Part shown: piece by piece, positions 35,153 through 47,000 of the stretch
How the letters are laid out: each line of letters starts with the position of its first letter
How positions within the stretch are numbered: position 1 is the first letter of the stretch
Assembly: GCF_900112575.1 (NCBI RefSeq)
Contig: NZ_FOMH01000011.1
Coordinates: 186,001-250,000 of the forward strand
DNA length: 64,000 nucleotides
Source of the DNA: Flavobacterium phragmitis
GTDB taxonomy: Bacteria; Bacteroidota; Bacteroidia; Flavobacteriales; Flavobacteriaceae
Direction of reading: 5' to 3'
Notes under the pieces: generated by a model
The model's database searches: none
Seen by the model: the letters and a program-made list of their open reading frames with translations, nothing else
What the model was told of the DNA's origin: nothing
Position numbers and translations under genes: made by a program

Positions 35153-35189
35153 TTAACTTGTAATAGATAAAATCTAAAACCAAAAACAG

Positions 35190-35197
35190 TAATTTTG
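35190..35197 (+). promoter_or_regulatory. -7 box TAATTTTG abutting the rarA start
   Basis: The box ends 4 bp before the ATG, so the transcript would be nearly leaderless. The nearest TTG upstream (35158-35160) is 29 bp away, longer than the usual spacing. Confidence 0.35.
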
Positions 35198-35201
35198 TAA
35201 A

Positions 35202-36479
35202 ATGGAAGCACCGTTAGCAGAGCGCATTCGTCCGCAAAAATTAGAAGATTATATTAGTCAGCAGCATTTGGTTGGTCCAACTGGATCTTTAACACAGCAA
35301 ATTTCAAAAGGAATTATTCCTTCTTTGATTTTCTGGGGACCTCCTGGCACAGGAAAAACGACATTGGCCCAAATTATATCACAAGAATCAAAAAGACCTT
35401 TTTTTGTTTTGAGTGCCATAAATTCTGGAGTTAAAGATATTCGCGATGTTATTGACAAAGCAAAACAGAGTGGCGGACTATTTACTGCCAAAAATCCAAT
35501 TCTTTTTATTGATGAGATTCACAGATTCAGTAAATCACAGCAAGATTCACTTTTAGCCGCGGTCGAAAAAGGCTGGATTACGTTGGTTGGAGCCACAACA
35601 GAAAACCCAAGTTTCGAAGTAATTCCCGCATTATTATCACGTTGTCAAGTCTACATACTAAATGCCTTTACAAAAGACGACTTAGAGGCTTTATTAGAGC
35701 GTGCAATGAAAACGGATACTTATCTGTTAACCAAAAACATTAACCTTAAAGAAACCGAAGCTTTATTGCGTCTTTCAGGTGGTGACGGCAGAAAACTTCT
35801 CAATATATTTGAACTTGTCATTAATGCCTCAGCCGGTGATGAAATTACAATTACCAATGATCGTGTTCTAGAATTAGTACAACAAAATACTGTCTTGTAT
35901 GACAAAACTGGTGAACAGCATTACGATATTGTTTCTGCTTTTATAAAATCTATTCGAGGAAGCGATCCCAATGGAGCTGTTTATTGGCTCGCCAGAATGA
36001 TTGAAGGCGGTGAAGATGTAAAATTTATTGCCAGAAGAATGCTGATTTTGTCAAGTGAAGATATTGGAAATGCTAATCCGACTGCTTTTATAATGGCTAA
36101 TAATACTTTCCAGGCGGTTACTACAATAGGTTATCCAGAAAGCCGAATTATTCTAAGCCAATGTGCTATTTATCTTGCTACGTCTCCAAAAAGCAATGCT
36201 TCTTATATGGCTATTGGAAATGCACAGCAACTGGTAAAACAGACGGGAGATTTGCCTGTTCCGCTTCATTTACGTAACGCTCCAACCAAATTAATGAAAG
36301 AATTGGGATATGGTGACGAATACAAATATTCTCATGACTACGCAAACAATTTTGCCGAACAAGAATTTCTTCCTGATGCTATAAAAGAAACGGTTCTTTA
36401 CAATCCTGGAAGCAATTCTAGAGAGAACAGCAACCGCGAATTTTTAAAGAACCGTTGGAAAGATAAATACGGCTATTAA
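35202..36479 (+). CDS. rarA: Replication-associated AAA+ recombination protein RarA (MgsA)
   Basis: 425-aa clamp-loader-like AAA+ ATPase acting at stalled replication forks; related to yeast Mgs1 and human WRNIP1. PLAERIRPQKLEDYISQQHL, Walker A WGPPGTGKTT, Walker B LFIDEIHRFSKSQQD and sensor 1 GATTENPSFEV are intact. The C-terminal tetramerisation region includes YPESRIILSQCAIYLATSPK. It converges on the next gene with a 16-bp gap. Confidence 0.95.
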   Translation: MEAPLAERIRPQKLEDYISQQHLVGPTGSLTQQISKGIIPSLIFWGPPGTGKTTLAQIISQESKRPFFVLSAINSGVKDIRDVIDKAKQSGGLFTAKNPILFIDEIHRFSKSQQDSLLAAVEKGWITLVGATTENPSFEVIPALLSRCQVYILNAFTKDDLEALLERAMKTDTYLLTKNINLKETEALLRLSGGDGRKLLNIFELVINASAGDEITITNDRVLELVQQNTVLYDKTGEQHYDIVSAFIKSIRGSDPNGAVYWLARMIEGGEDVKFIARRMLILSSEDIGNANPTAFIMANNTFQAVTTIGYPESRIILSQCAIYLATSPKSNASYMAIGNAQQLVKQTGDLPVPLHLRNAPTKLMKELGYGDEYKYSHDYANNFAEQEFLPDAIKETVLYNPGSNSRENSNREFLKNRWKDKYGY

Positions 36480-36495
36480 TCCGCATTCTTATGTT

Positions 36496-37284
36496 TTAGA
36501 ATTTTACAGTAATTTTTTCTGAAACCAGTTTGTCGTTTTGATAAGACTCAAAATACCATTGACCATCATTTTTCAGGATTAAAGACCCTTGAACATTATC
36601 CTTTATTGCTATAAAAACATTTGGCTGTGAAGTTTTTAGAAGCTTCATTACCACTTTCGGTGTTTTATCTATTAATTGATACCCAGATTCTGTTGGCTGT
36701 GCATATAACAAGTTTGGATCTTTTAAGTCTGGTGATGGAGCAACTGCTACAACCTGAGTGGCAGTAACCGGCGCCGCTGCGGCCAAAGTTTCAGCCGTAA
36801 CCTTTGTTGGAGCTTGCGCTTGTGTAGTAGTTCTAGCAACCACTACAGTATTTCCACTGTATTTATAATGCAATGCATAAACAGATTTAAATGCATTTTC
36901 AAGTGATTCTTTATACGCTAATTCATATTCTTTTTCTTTACTTCTTCCAACCTCAGAAGTATAAACAACTTGGCCATAACAATCTTTAAACTGTACAAAA
37001 AGTTTAGTTACTAAAAATGCGTTGTCTTTTACTACATCAATATATAAAACTTGACAACGGTCTGTGTACCCATCAGGTAGTTGCTCGTTCGTGTAGAAAG
37101 CTTCAAACCCAGCCTTATTCAAATTTTGTTTACTTAAAGTTGCTAAACGATATTGATTATCAGTCTTCATGAAATCATATTTCAAAGGTATAATCACGGC
37201 CTTGTAATCATTAAGAGAAACAGACTGCGCAAATCCAACAACTGAACATAAAATTGCAGTAAGTAAAAATTTAATTTTCATCAT
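36496..37284 (-). CDS. secreted protein of unknown function
   Basis: 262 aa with a signal peptide (KIKFLLTAILCSVVGFAQS). About residues 20-150 form one domain (KYDFMKTDNQYRLATLSKQN, QVLYIDVVKDNAFLVTKLFV). An Ala/Thr/Val-rich linker follows at about 150-185, then a small C-terminal domain (QPNVFIAIKDNVQGSLILKN). No family recognised. The start overlaps the stop of the upstream nucleotidase gene by one base (TAATG), which suggests co-translation. Confidence 0.7.
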   Translation of the reverse strand: MMKIKFLLTAILCSVVGFAQSVSLNDYKAVIIPLKYDFMKTDNQYRLATLSKQNLNKAGFEAFYTNEQLPDGYTDRCQVLYIDVVKDNAFLVTKLFVQFKDCYGQVVYTSEVGRSKEKEYELAYKESLENAFKSVYALHYKYSGNTVVVARTTTQAQAPTKVTAETLAAAAPVTATQVVAVAPSPDLKDPNLLYAQPTESGYQLIDKTPKVVMKLLKTSQPNVFIAIKDNVQGSLILKNDGQWYFESYQNDKLVSEKITVKF

Positions 37285-37970
37285 TATAAATATTTTTTTA
37301 GTTCTAATAAATGGTTTATTTGTTTATAATTGCCAGACACTTCCAGCTTTCTTTCATTAAAAAAAATTGCATCTAAGCCTGCATTTAACGCACCGCTTAC
37401 ATCGGCTTCAAAATCGTCTCCAATCATGACACTATTTTCTTTAGATGTATCAGCCAACTTTAATGCATAATCAAATATAATACTATTTGGCTTTTTAACT
37501 CCTGCTAGTTCAGAATTTGTTATAGTACTGAAATAACCTCCCAATGAAGCATTATTAATTTTCTTTTCCTGCACGCTTGCAAATCCGTTGGTAATAATAT
37601 GAAGTTTATATTTTGGTTTGAGATATTCCAAAACTTCAATAGCTCCATCAAAAAGATAATTATTATCAGGCAAAAACTCTATATAATCATTCGAAATCTG
37701 ATCAATATTTTCATCTGTCATCACATAATTCAAAGCATCAAAAGAAAGCTTTAATCTATTGTAACGCAATTCTTGATGCGTAATTTCGTCATTTTGATAC
37801 AATCTCCAGCATTCTTGATTTATGGGAACATATTTTTCAATAAAATCTTCTATTTTAATTCCTTGAAAATTATTCTTAAAAATACGATCAAAGGCCATTT
37901 GAGAGTTTTTATCAAAGTCCCACAACGTATGATCTAAATCAAAAAAAATGTCAGTAATATTGGTATTCAT
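37284..37970 (-). CDS. yjjG: YjjG-type pyrimidine nucleotidase (HAD superfamily)
   Basis: 228 aa. HAD motif I FFDLDHTLWDFDKN with the catalytic Asp pair, motif II IITNGFASVQEKK, the motif III lysine in GVKKPNSIIFDYAL, and motif IV MIGDDFEADVSGALNAG are all present. YjjG-like enzymes remove phosphate from non-canonical pyrimidine nucleotides (house-cleaning). It lies 3 bp downstream of radC and overlaps the next gene by one base, forming a three-gene unit. Confidence 0.88.
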   Translation of the reverse strand: MNTNITDIFFDLDHTLWDFDKNSQMAFDRIFKNNFQGIKIEDFIEKYVPINQECWRLYQNDEITHQELRYNRLKLSFDALNYVMTDENIDQISNDYIEFLPDNNYLFDGAIEVLEYLKPKYKLHIITNGFASVQEKKINNASLGGYFSTITNSELAGVKKPNSIIFDYALKLADTSKENSVMIGDDFEADVSGALNAGLDAIFFNERKLEVSGNYKQINHLLELKKYL

Positions 37971-37973
37971 AGA

Positions 37974-38663
37974 TTAAAAAATTCCTTCATCTACAAAACT
38001 ATAATATTTTGATTCAGTAATAATCAAATGGTCTAAAATTTTAACATCTAAAATTTCCCCTGCCTCTTTAATTTTCTTCGTGATTTGTTTATCTGCATTA
38101 CTTGGCTTTAAATCTCCTGAGGGATGATTATGGCACAAAATCAAACCTGTAGCACCATTTTCCAACGCTAACTTAAAAATCAATCGCATATCTACAACGG
38201 TTCCAGCAATACCTCCTTTACTTAATTGTGATTTAGAAATCACCTTATTCGAATTATTAAGAAAAAGCACCCAAAATTCTTCATGCGGAAGTTCTCCAAT
38301 TATGGGTTGCATTATTTCAAATACTGCTTTACTCGAAGTTATTCTTTTTAATATTAAAACATCTTCTACTCTCTGCCTTCGTCCCAACTCCAATGCGGCA
38401 ACAATTGAAACTGCTTTGGCTTCACCTATTCCTTTAAACTTCATTAATTGCGAAATAGACATTTTACCTAAAGCATTGAGATTTTTTGCATTGGCTAAAA
38501 TTCTTTGGCTTAATGCAACTGCCGATTCATTTCGGCTTCCAGAGCCAATTAAAATTGCCAATAATTCGGCATCACTCAAAGCATCTTTGCCTTTTTTCAT
38601 TAATTTTTCGCGAGGTTTGTCATCATCTGACCAATCTCTTATTGCAAAATGTCCTTCATCCAT
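37974..38663 (-). CDS. radC: RadC family protein (JAB/MPN domain)
   Basis: 229 aa from the ATG at 38663 (MDEGHFAIRDWSDDDKPREK); a GTG at 38669 is the alternative. An N-terminal helix-hairpin-helix region (MKFKGIGEAKAVSIVAALEL) precedes a C-terminal JAMM metal site with LILCHNHPSGDLKPSNADKQ. Despite its name, a DNA-repair role is not established for this family. Confidence 0.93.
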   Translation of the reverse strand: MDEGHFAIRDWSDDDKPREKLMKKGKDALSDAELLAILIGSGSRNESAVALSQRILANAKNLNALGKMSISQLMKFKGIGEAKAVSIVAALELGRRQRVEDVLILKRITSSKAVFEIMQPIIGELPHEEFWVLFLNNSNKVISKSQLSKGGIAGTVVDMRLIFKLALENGATGLILCHNHPSGDLKPSNADKQITKKIKEAGEILDVKILDHLIITESKYYSFVDEGIF

Positions 38664-38788
38664 AATCACACAATATAAAAAGCGAATATATACAAAAAGA
38701 AGAAAAACCTTTCAAATAAATACAATCGATTTTAATTTTAATTAACTCTAAAAATAAAAAGTACAAAAATGGAATTCCAATAAAAAAA

Positions 38789-38810
38789 GCCGATTGTTTC
38801 AACAATCGGC
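38789..38810 (-). terminator. terminator of the Mpl-type ligase gene
   Basis: Perfect 10-bp stem GCCGATTGTT / AACAATCGGC with a 2-nt gap and seven T in minus reading, 31 bp after the stop. Confidence 0.85.
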
Positions 38811-38841
38811 CCATTATCTAATTTTCAACTTGGTTAATTTT

Positions 38842-40197
38842 CTAATTAATCAACCCTTTTACATCATCAAAATTCAAACCTCCATAATTTCCTGAACTCA
38901 TTAATAAAAGTGCTGTATTATCTAAATTTAAGTTGAATAAATATTCTTTAAATTCAGTTGGATTGGTGTAAATAATTAAATCTTTTCTGTTAAATGCAGT
39001 TGCAATCTGTTCATAAGTTACTTCTTCCAACTGTTTAATTTTTACTGCATCTGGAGAATAAAAAACAACCGCAACATCAGCATTATCTAAAGCTCCTTCG
39101 TATTCCTTCAAGAATGCTGCATTTAAACTGCTGTACGTATGCAATTCCAAACAAGCCACCAAAGTTCTATTTGGATATTGTTCTTTTACTGCTTTTGTGG
39201 TAGCTGCGACTTTACTTGGCGAATGCGCGAAATCCTTATACGCTACTTTTCCTTTTCCTTCTGCAATTTTTTCCAAACGTTTTGAAGCTCCTTTAAAACT
39301 TGCGATTGCTTCGTAAAAATCAGCTTCGTCAACTCCCATATTTTGGCAGATCCATTTTGCTCCAGCTAAATTATTTAAGTTATGCGCACCAAAAACTTCA
39401 ATTGGCATATCGCCTTCTGGAGTTTTCAATAAAGTTACACCATCACTTACAGAATATTCTGGAGTTGAATACGCAATTTTTCTAATTGGATTTGTTGCTG
39501 CTTCAGAAACACGTTTTACTTCTGGATCATTTTCATTATAAACTAAAATACCTCCGTTAGTAATTTTTGCAATGAAAATCTCAAACTGCTCTACATAATT
39601 CTCGTACGTTGGAAAAACATTAATATGATCCCAGGCAATACCAGAAATTAAAGCAATATTTGGCTGGTACAAATGAAATTTAGGACGGCGGTCAATTGGC
39701 GAAGACAAATATTCGTCACCTTCCAAAACCATAAAATCATTTTCTTCAGTTAAGTGAACCATCGTATCGAAACCTTCCAATTGTGCGCCAACCATGTAAT
39801 CAACTGCAATATTATGGTAATGCATCACGTGCAAAATCATCGAAGTAATAGTCGTTTTTCCATGAGAACCACCAATTACAACACGAGTTTTATTTTTAGA
39901 TTGCTCATATAAAAATTCAGGATAGGAATAAATTTTTAATCCCAATTCCTGCGCTTTCAATAATTCTGGATTATCTGCTTTTGCGTGCATTCCAAGAATG
40001 ATTGCATCAATATCTGCAGTAATTTTTTCTGGAAACCAACCCATTTCTGCTGGTAAAATTCCCTTTTTCTCTAATCTTGATTTTGATGGTTCAAAAATAG
40101 CATCGTCGCTTCCTGTAACCTGATATCCTTTGTTATGTAGTGCTAATGCTAGGTTGTGCATTGCGCTTCCGCCAATGGCAATGAAATGTGTTTTCAT
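38842..40197 (-). CDS. mpl: Mur ligase family protein, Mpl-type (murein peptide ligase)
   Basis: 451 aa. The N-terminal Rossmann domain HFIAIGGSAMHNLALALHNK and the ATP-binding loop VVIGGSHGKTTITSMILHVM are visible. The central domain has the Glu and His ligands (VLEGDEYLSSPIDRRPKFHL). The glycine-rich start and overall order fit Mpl, which attaches the recycled tripeptide to UDP-MurNAc. MurC is the alternative, but the GGSAMHNLAL segment and SSPIDRRPKF point to Mpl. It follows the TPR gene by 14 bp. Confidence 0.88.
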   Translation of the reverse strand: MKTHFIAIGGSAMHNLALALHNKGYQVTGSDDAIFEPSKSRLEKKGILPAEMGWFPEKITADIDAIILGMHAKADNPELLKAQELGLKIYSYPEFLYEQSKNKTRVVIGGSHGKTTITSMILHVMHYHNIAVDYMVGAQLEGFDTMVHLTEENDFMVLEGDEYLSSPIDRRPKFHLYQPNIALISGIAWDHINVFPTYENYVEQFEIFIAKITNGGILVYNENDPEVKRVSEAATNPIRKIAYSTPEYSVSDGVTLLKTPEGDMPIEVFGAHNLNNLAGAKWICQNMGVDEADFYEAIASFKGASKRLEKIAEGKGKVAYKDFAHSPSKVAATTKAVKEQYPNRTLVACLELHTYSSLNAAFLKEYEGALDNADVAVVFYSPDAVKIKQLEEVTYEQIATAFNRKDLIIYTNPTEFKEYLFNLNLDNTALLLMSSGNYGGLNFDDVKGLIN

Positions 40198-40211
40198 TTA
40201 GAATCTTTATT

Positions 40212-40898
40212 TTATGCTTCGAATTTTCGTTTTAAATCCTGCGCTTTTTTTGTGTCTTTTAGTTTGTTCAAATATAAATTATATAATTTTTGAAATGTGA
40301 CTTTTGAATTGCCAATTTCATGCGCTTTCTTATAATTTTTTTCAGCAAGATCATATCTTTTAAAATATTCTTCAATTCTTCCTCTTGACAAATATCCATC
40401 AATTGGAGAAAACTGCGCTAATTCATTAGAATATGCTATTGCTTTTGATTCGCTTCCGCCTAAAATTCCAGGCAATTGTAAATAAATTTCAATCAATGCC
40501 CAACGCGCCTGAACATGTTTTGGATTAAGCTCGATCGCTTTTTCAAAAGCTTCCTTCATATCACCCACCATCGAAAAAGCTTTAATTTTATTCACTTCAA
40601 CAGCATGCATTGCCAGACAGCCTCCGTATTTAAAAAAATAATCGGCAACTGTGGGTTTCAATTCTTTTAGTTTTTTAAAATATTCAGCCCCTTTTACCCA
40701 AGATTTTTGATGTGCTTCTATTTCGCCAAGATATTCAAGTACCTTACTATCTGTTGGACTGGTTTTAAGAATTCCTTCAAATAAGGGTCGTGCTTCATCG
40801 TACTTCTTAGCCCGAAATAACTTCTCTCCTTTTTCAAAATTAGATTGTGCCCAAGAGCACATTGGAACAATTAAAAAGAAAATCAGCAACTTTTTCAT
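40212..40898 (-). CDS. secreted TPR-repeat protein
   Basis: 228 aa with a signal peptide (KKLLIFFLIVPMCSWAQS) and at least four tetratricopeptide-like repeats, e.g. FEKGEKLFRAKKYDEARPLF and KRYDLAEKNYKKAHEIGNSK. Such proteins are scaffolds; no catalytic motif is seen. A TATTTTTG box (40903-40910) lies 4 bp before the ATG. It is divergent from the giant alpha-2-macroglobulin-like gene and upstream of mpl on the same strand. Confidence 0.75.
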   Translation of the reverse strand: MKKLLIFFLIVPMCSWAQSNFEKGEKLFRAKKYDEARPLFEGILKTSPTDSKVLEYLGEIEAHQKSWVKGAEYFKKLKELKPTVADYFFKYGGCLAMHAVEVNKIKAFSMVGDMKEAFEKAIELNPKHVQARWALIEIYLQLPGILGGSESKAIAYSNELAQFSPIDGYLSRGRIEEYFKRYDLAEKNYKKAHEIGNSKVTFQKLYNLYLNKLKDTKKAQDLKRKFEA

Positions 40899-41038
40899 AT
40901 TTCAAAAATAAGGAAATATAAAATGCTATTTGCTTTTGAACATAAATTAGTAATTTGTACGAAATTTATTTTTAAATAATCTTTCTATGTTTCCAACCTT
41001 TTTTGAATTTTAAACATCTTAAGATTAAAACTCTTCTT

Positions 41039-44000
41039 ATGAAAAATATACTTTTTGTATTCTTATTGATTTCGACAGTACTTTTTAGTCAGCAAAATGA
41101 TAAAAAATGGGACAATGTAATTGCTCTTGAAAACCAAGGCAAAGTAAAAGCTGCCAATGAAATTGTTTCCAAAATTTACAAAAAAGCTGTAAATCAAAAA
41201 GACGAAGTACAAATGATAAAATGCTTTTTCTACCAATCTAAATATTTACAGGTTGTTGATGAAAATGCACAGACGAAAATTTTAAATAATTTGCAAACAG
41301 ATATTAATCGCGCTTCTATTCCATCAAAAGCGATTTTGAATGTGGTGTACGCGAAATGTTTAACTGATTATTACAGCAATAACAGATATCAAATTAACAT
41401 AAGAACGAATACTACGGTTTTAGACTCCGATTTTTTAACATGGACTGACAGTAATTTCATTTCTCAAATTAATCTCGTCTTAAAAAATTCATTAGAAAAT
41501 GAGGCTATTTTAAAAAACACTTCTCTAATAAAATACGAAGTAGTCTTTGATTATCCTACACTAGAAAAATTCAAAACATTAAATGTATTCAATTACATAC
41601 TATCAGAAAACATTTCTATTATAACAAAGAAATTACGAACTTGGGAAATTAAGAAAAGTGAGTTTTTTGATTTTAAAAAAGAGCTTTTAGGAAATTCAAA
41701 TGATTTTATAAAACTAAATTTCGATTCTGTTTCTAATGAAAATCTCAAAATAATTTTGAAACTTTATCAAAAACAAGAAATCAATAATCCTTCAGTAGAA
41801 AACATCTGGCAAAGAATTCAATTCAGTAAAAATTATATTGTTGATGCTGATGAAGATTACATTAAAGCCTTGACAGCGTTTCAAAAACAAACCAATGATG
41901 TAAATCTTATTCACAACATTCAACTCGAAAAAGCATATTATTTAGCTCAACATGCATCAAAACATACTTATCCAGATTACAATGTAAAAGCAGTTGCGAC
42001 TCTCGACAGTATTCTAAAAACAGAAAACAAATCGAATGCTTATAAATTGGCGCTTCAAAAAAAAGAAGCTATTTTGCATAAATTTTTAAATGTAAAGCTT
42101 CAAAAGTACATTTATAATAATGAAAACACGAGAGGTTATATTAGATATCAAAATATTGAGAATCTTAAAATTTCATTCTTTAAAATCAGTCAGGCACAAA
42201 TTAAGCAGACTAAAACGTATAAGAGAGACAGCATAATTGAGAATCTTGTCACAAAAACAAAACCTACAGCCTCACAAATCTATCCGCTTGTTGATAAAAA
42301 AGATTATTATGAATATTCTACTGAAGTTTTGCTTCCTAAATTAGAAATAGGTTCTTACTTGGTCTATTTTGAAAGTGAATCTGATACGAAAGGCAAAAAA
42401 GCGACTGCTTTTGAAACCATAACGGTTTCTCAATTTATAGTTTTGGCATCACAAAATGAAAAACAGGAAAATTATCAGGTTTTAGATCGAAAAACAGGAA
42501 AACCTTTAGAAAATATAACCGTAAAAACTCCTTCTTTCTCTGTTATAACAAATAAAAACGGAAATGCTATTTTAAATAAAGTGAAAGATGGCTACAATGA
42601 ACTTATCTCTTTCTACACTTCAAATGATACGCTTTCTGTAAACAAAAATTACCTTTATTATAATACTGAATATGATGATCTGAATAATAAAGATCAAAAA
42701 TTTAGCGCAACAGTAGAATTCTATCTAGACCGCGCAATTTATCGTCCTGGACAAACGGTTTATTACAAAGGAATTGCTGTACAGAGATTAAAAAACAAAG
42801 TTTCTGTAGTTCCTTACACTTCGTTTAAAGTTACTGTTGAAGATGCAAATCAAAATCATTTTAAAGAATTTGACGTAACTTCAAATGAATTTGGATCTTT
42901 TTCTGGAGAATTTATTTTACCAAAAACCGGACTTACCGGAACTTTTACGATTAAAGCAGAAGAGCCAGATGATTATGAAAAAGACAACGCTTACGATAAA
43001 ACAAAAAACGAACATCCATTTTGGGACAATGTCAACTTGTCTTATTCAGAGTTAGGCTTTAGAGTTGAAGAATACAAACGTCCGAAATTTGAAGTTAATT
43101 TTGAACCTAAAAAAGGAAGTTTCGAACTTAATAAACTAGCAAAAGTAAACGGAACTGCAAAAGCTTTTGCAGGAAGCAACATTTCTGATGCGAAAGTGAC
43201 TTATACTGTTACAAGAAGTACAAATTATTTTAGAGATTACTATTCGCAAGAACCGAATGAAGTATTAAAAACAGGAGAAACTAAAACGGATGCATCAGGA
43301 AAATTTACGATTGATTTTACAGCACTTCCTTCGGAAAATGCGATAAAAGAAAAACTTCCTGTTTTTTCTTATTTGATAAAAGCTTCTGTAACCGATATTA
43401 ATGGAGAAACGCACGATGCTCAAACTACTATAAAAGTGGGCTATCATGATTTAGAGCTTAACACCATTGTCAAGACCTTAATTTCGACCAAAAATAAAAA
43501 TGACATCAAACTTACGAGCACCAATTTAAATGGCGAGTCAAAAACGGTTAAAGGAGATGTGAAGATTTATTTTCTTAATCCGATCTCCACAAAATTCAAA
43601 ACCAGAGTTTTTCCTAATCCTGATATCGAAGCGATTTCAGATGCAGAATTTGAAAAATTATTTCCTTATGAATCCAATATAAAATTAAAAGACAAAACAC
43701 CAGAAATCTTAGTGTTTACTAAAAAGATTGATACGGAAACCGACAAAACTCTTCCTTTAGATTTTATTATTAATTATAAATCTGGAAACTATAAAGTTGT
43801 CTTTTCGGCTCAAGATAGTTTTGGAAATTTAATTGAAAACAGTTCCACTTTTAAAATTAAACAAAGCAAAGATAAATTTGATGCAAGCAGATTGTTTACT
43901 GCAGAACAAATAAATTCTGATGCAAAAAAAGATGGTTTTGCTTTAATAAAATTAACTTCTGTTATACCCGATTTATATATCATAGGAACGGCTAATTTTG

Positions 44001-47000
44001 AAGGCAATATTTTTTCAGAAGAAACATATCATCTTGAAAATCATGAAACCGTAATTAGAATTCCACTTAAAAAAGAATTCAAAGATATTGTCACAATTAA
44101 TTTTGAAAATGTTTTTGAAAATGAAAAATTTGATAATAGTATCTCTGTAGCCTTGAAATCAGAAAAACCAGAATTAAAATTTGATGTAGATACTTTCAGA
44201 AGCAAATTACAACCTGGAAGCTCCGAAAATTGGTCTTTTAAACTTACAGGAACAGCAACAAAAAAAGAAGCTGAAGTTTTGGCTTCTATGTACGACGCTT
44301 CTTTGGATCAATTTGCTACAAAAAATTGGGAAAGATGGAACAGTTATTACAATAGTGGCAGTATTGTTCATGGCACAACAAAATCAGTTTTAGGAAATGA
44401 AAAAACGAATACTATAATCTCTTATCCAAATAGTACCTCTAAGTCCATAGAACTTAAAAATGAAAGCACGAAATTAATCTGGTTTGGATTTGACTTTAAC
44501 AGCTCCAATTACAATGCACTTTACCTTCAAAGAGAATATCAAAGACAATTAAGCAAAAAGGTAAAAAAACCAGCAAATGCCAAAATGATATCGGGAATCG
44601 TAACCGATAACAACAAATTAGAACTTCCTGGCGTATCTGTAACCGTAAAAGGAACACAAAGAAGCACTACAACCGACTATGATGGATATTATGAAATAGA
44701 AGCTAACGAAAATGAGGAACTTGTATTTTCTTACATTGGCTTTAAAAGTGAAACGGTTGTTATTTCCCAAAACAAAATCCAAAATATTATTTTAAAAGAT
44801 GAATCTTCTAATTTAGAAGAAGTTGTTGTAGTGGGTTATGGTGTTCAGAAAAAGAAATCTTTAACAGGAGCAGTTACCCAAATGGTTGTTCAAGAAGATA
44901 ATACCGTTTACAATACAGCTGGAATTTCAGATTCATTATCGGGAAAAGTTGCTGGTGTGAGTGTAAGCGATTATAAAGTTATGATTAGAGGAAACGGTTC
45001 AATCTCGAGTGCAAATTCTCCAATTTACGTCGTAGACGGAATAATAGTAGCCAATATAGACAGTATAGACCCTAAAGATATTTTAGCAATCGATGTTTTA
45101 AAAGACCAAAAAGCAACTGCCCTTTATGGAAGCAGAGCTGCAAATGGCGCTATTATCATTACAACAAAAAAAGCATTAGAAGGGTTAACCCAAGTCAAAG
45201 CCAGAAAAAATCTTTCTGAAACTGCTTTCTTCTTCCCTAATTTAAGAACTGATTCTAAAGGAAAAGTAAGTTTCAATTTTACTTCTCCCGAAGCACTTAC
45301 GGCTTGGAAACTTCGTTTATTAGCTCATAACAAAGATGCCGTTGTAGGATATCTGGAAAAGAATGTTGTTACACAAAAAGAATTGATGGTTTTACCGAAT
45401 TTTCCTCGCTTTTTGAGAGAAAAAGATACAATCGTAATTAGCACTAAAATTTCGAATGTGACCAATGAAACAAAAACCGGAATCGCAAGTTTGCAGTTTT
45501 TCGACGCTTCAACAATGCAACCAATCGATGCCAAAATGTTAAACGCAAAAAACATAAAAAACTTTACAATTCCAGCTTACGGAAATACAACGGCAAACTG
45601 GACAATTACAATTCCCGAAGGTCTACAAGGCATTCAATACAAAATCGTAGCTAAAGCAGGTAATTTCTCTGATGGAGAAGAAAATATTATTCCTGTTCTG
45701 ACCAATAATATGCTGGTAACTGAAAGTATTCCGATTTGGGTTCGCGAGAATTCAACTAAAGAATATACGTTTGAGAATCTAAAAAACAATAATTCTACAA
45801 CATTAAAAAATCATCAGTTTACACTAGAATATACTTCTAACCCAACTTGGCTTGCCATTCAGTCAATTCCTTATTTAATGGAATATGAACATGAATGTGC
45901 CGAACAGACTTTCGCACGTTTTTATGCCAATTCGCTAGCTACGGAGATCATTGCAAGCAATCCAAAAATCGCCAGCATCTTTGAAGAATGGAGAAAAAAT
46001 GAAAAATTAAATTCAAAATTGGACGATAATGAAGAATTAAAATCACTCATTTTGGCCGAAACGCCTTGGCTGAATGATGCGCAAAACGAAAATGAAAAGA
46101 AAAGAAATCTTGCATTGTTATTCGATTTAGAAAAAATGAAAACTTCTCAAGATGCAGCTTTTCAAAAATTAAAACAAAAACAACTGCCTTCGGGTGCTTT
46201 TTCTTGGTTTGGAGGAAACTACGAAAATGAATACATCACGAGACATATTCTGGCCGGCCTCGGACATTTGGAAAAACTTCAAAAAAACAACACTACTTCT
46301 CAATTAGAGCAGATTACAGCTACTGCAATTCCGTTTATAGATTCTAAATTTTTAGAATACTATAAAGCCACAACCAAAAATCTAAAAAAGAGCGATAAAT
46401 TAATTTGGCTCAATCCATATTCTGATCTGCATTATCTTTATACCAGAAGTTTTTATTTAGAGAAATATCCTTTACCTGATACTTTGAAAAAAGCCTCAAA
46501 ACTATATATAGAAACAGCTAAAAAAAGCTGGTTAAACTATTCTCTTTACGAGAAAGGACTAGCTGCCTTGACACTAAATCGTTTTGGAGAAAAAGCAACA
46601 GCCAAAACAATTCTGGAAAGTCTAAAAGAAACTGCATCAAACAACGAAGACTGGGGAATGTACTGGATTGCCAACAAATCAGGATGGTATTGGTATCAGG
46701 CTCCGATAGAAACTCAGGCTTTATTGATTGAGGCTTTCGCCGAAATAAATAACGACACCAAATCGGTTGATGCGATGAAAGTCTGGTTATTGAAAAACAA
46801 ACAAACCAAGAACTGGCCCACAACAAAATCTACAACCGAAGCCATTTATGCTTTATTAATGCAGGGAACCGATTGGCTTTCGGTAAAAGACAATACGGTT
46901 ATCAAATTAGGAGATGAAAAAATCATGACGAAAAAATTATCCGAAAATGAAAAAGAAGCAGAAACAGGTTACATCAAACTAAACTGGAAAGCAGATGAAG

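Noticed and set aside
40000..41000. Prophage, integrative element or insertion sequence signs in the window
   Set aside because: No integrase, transposase, tRNA-linked att site or phage structural gene was recognised anywhere.
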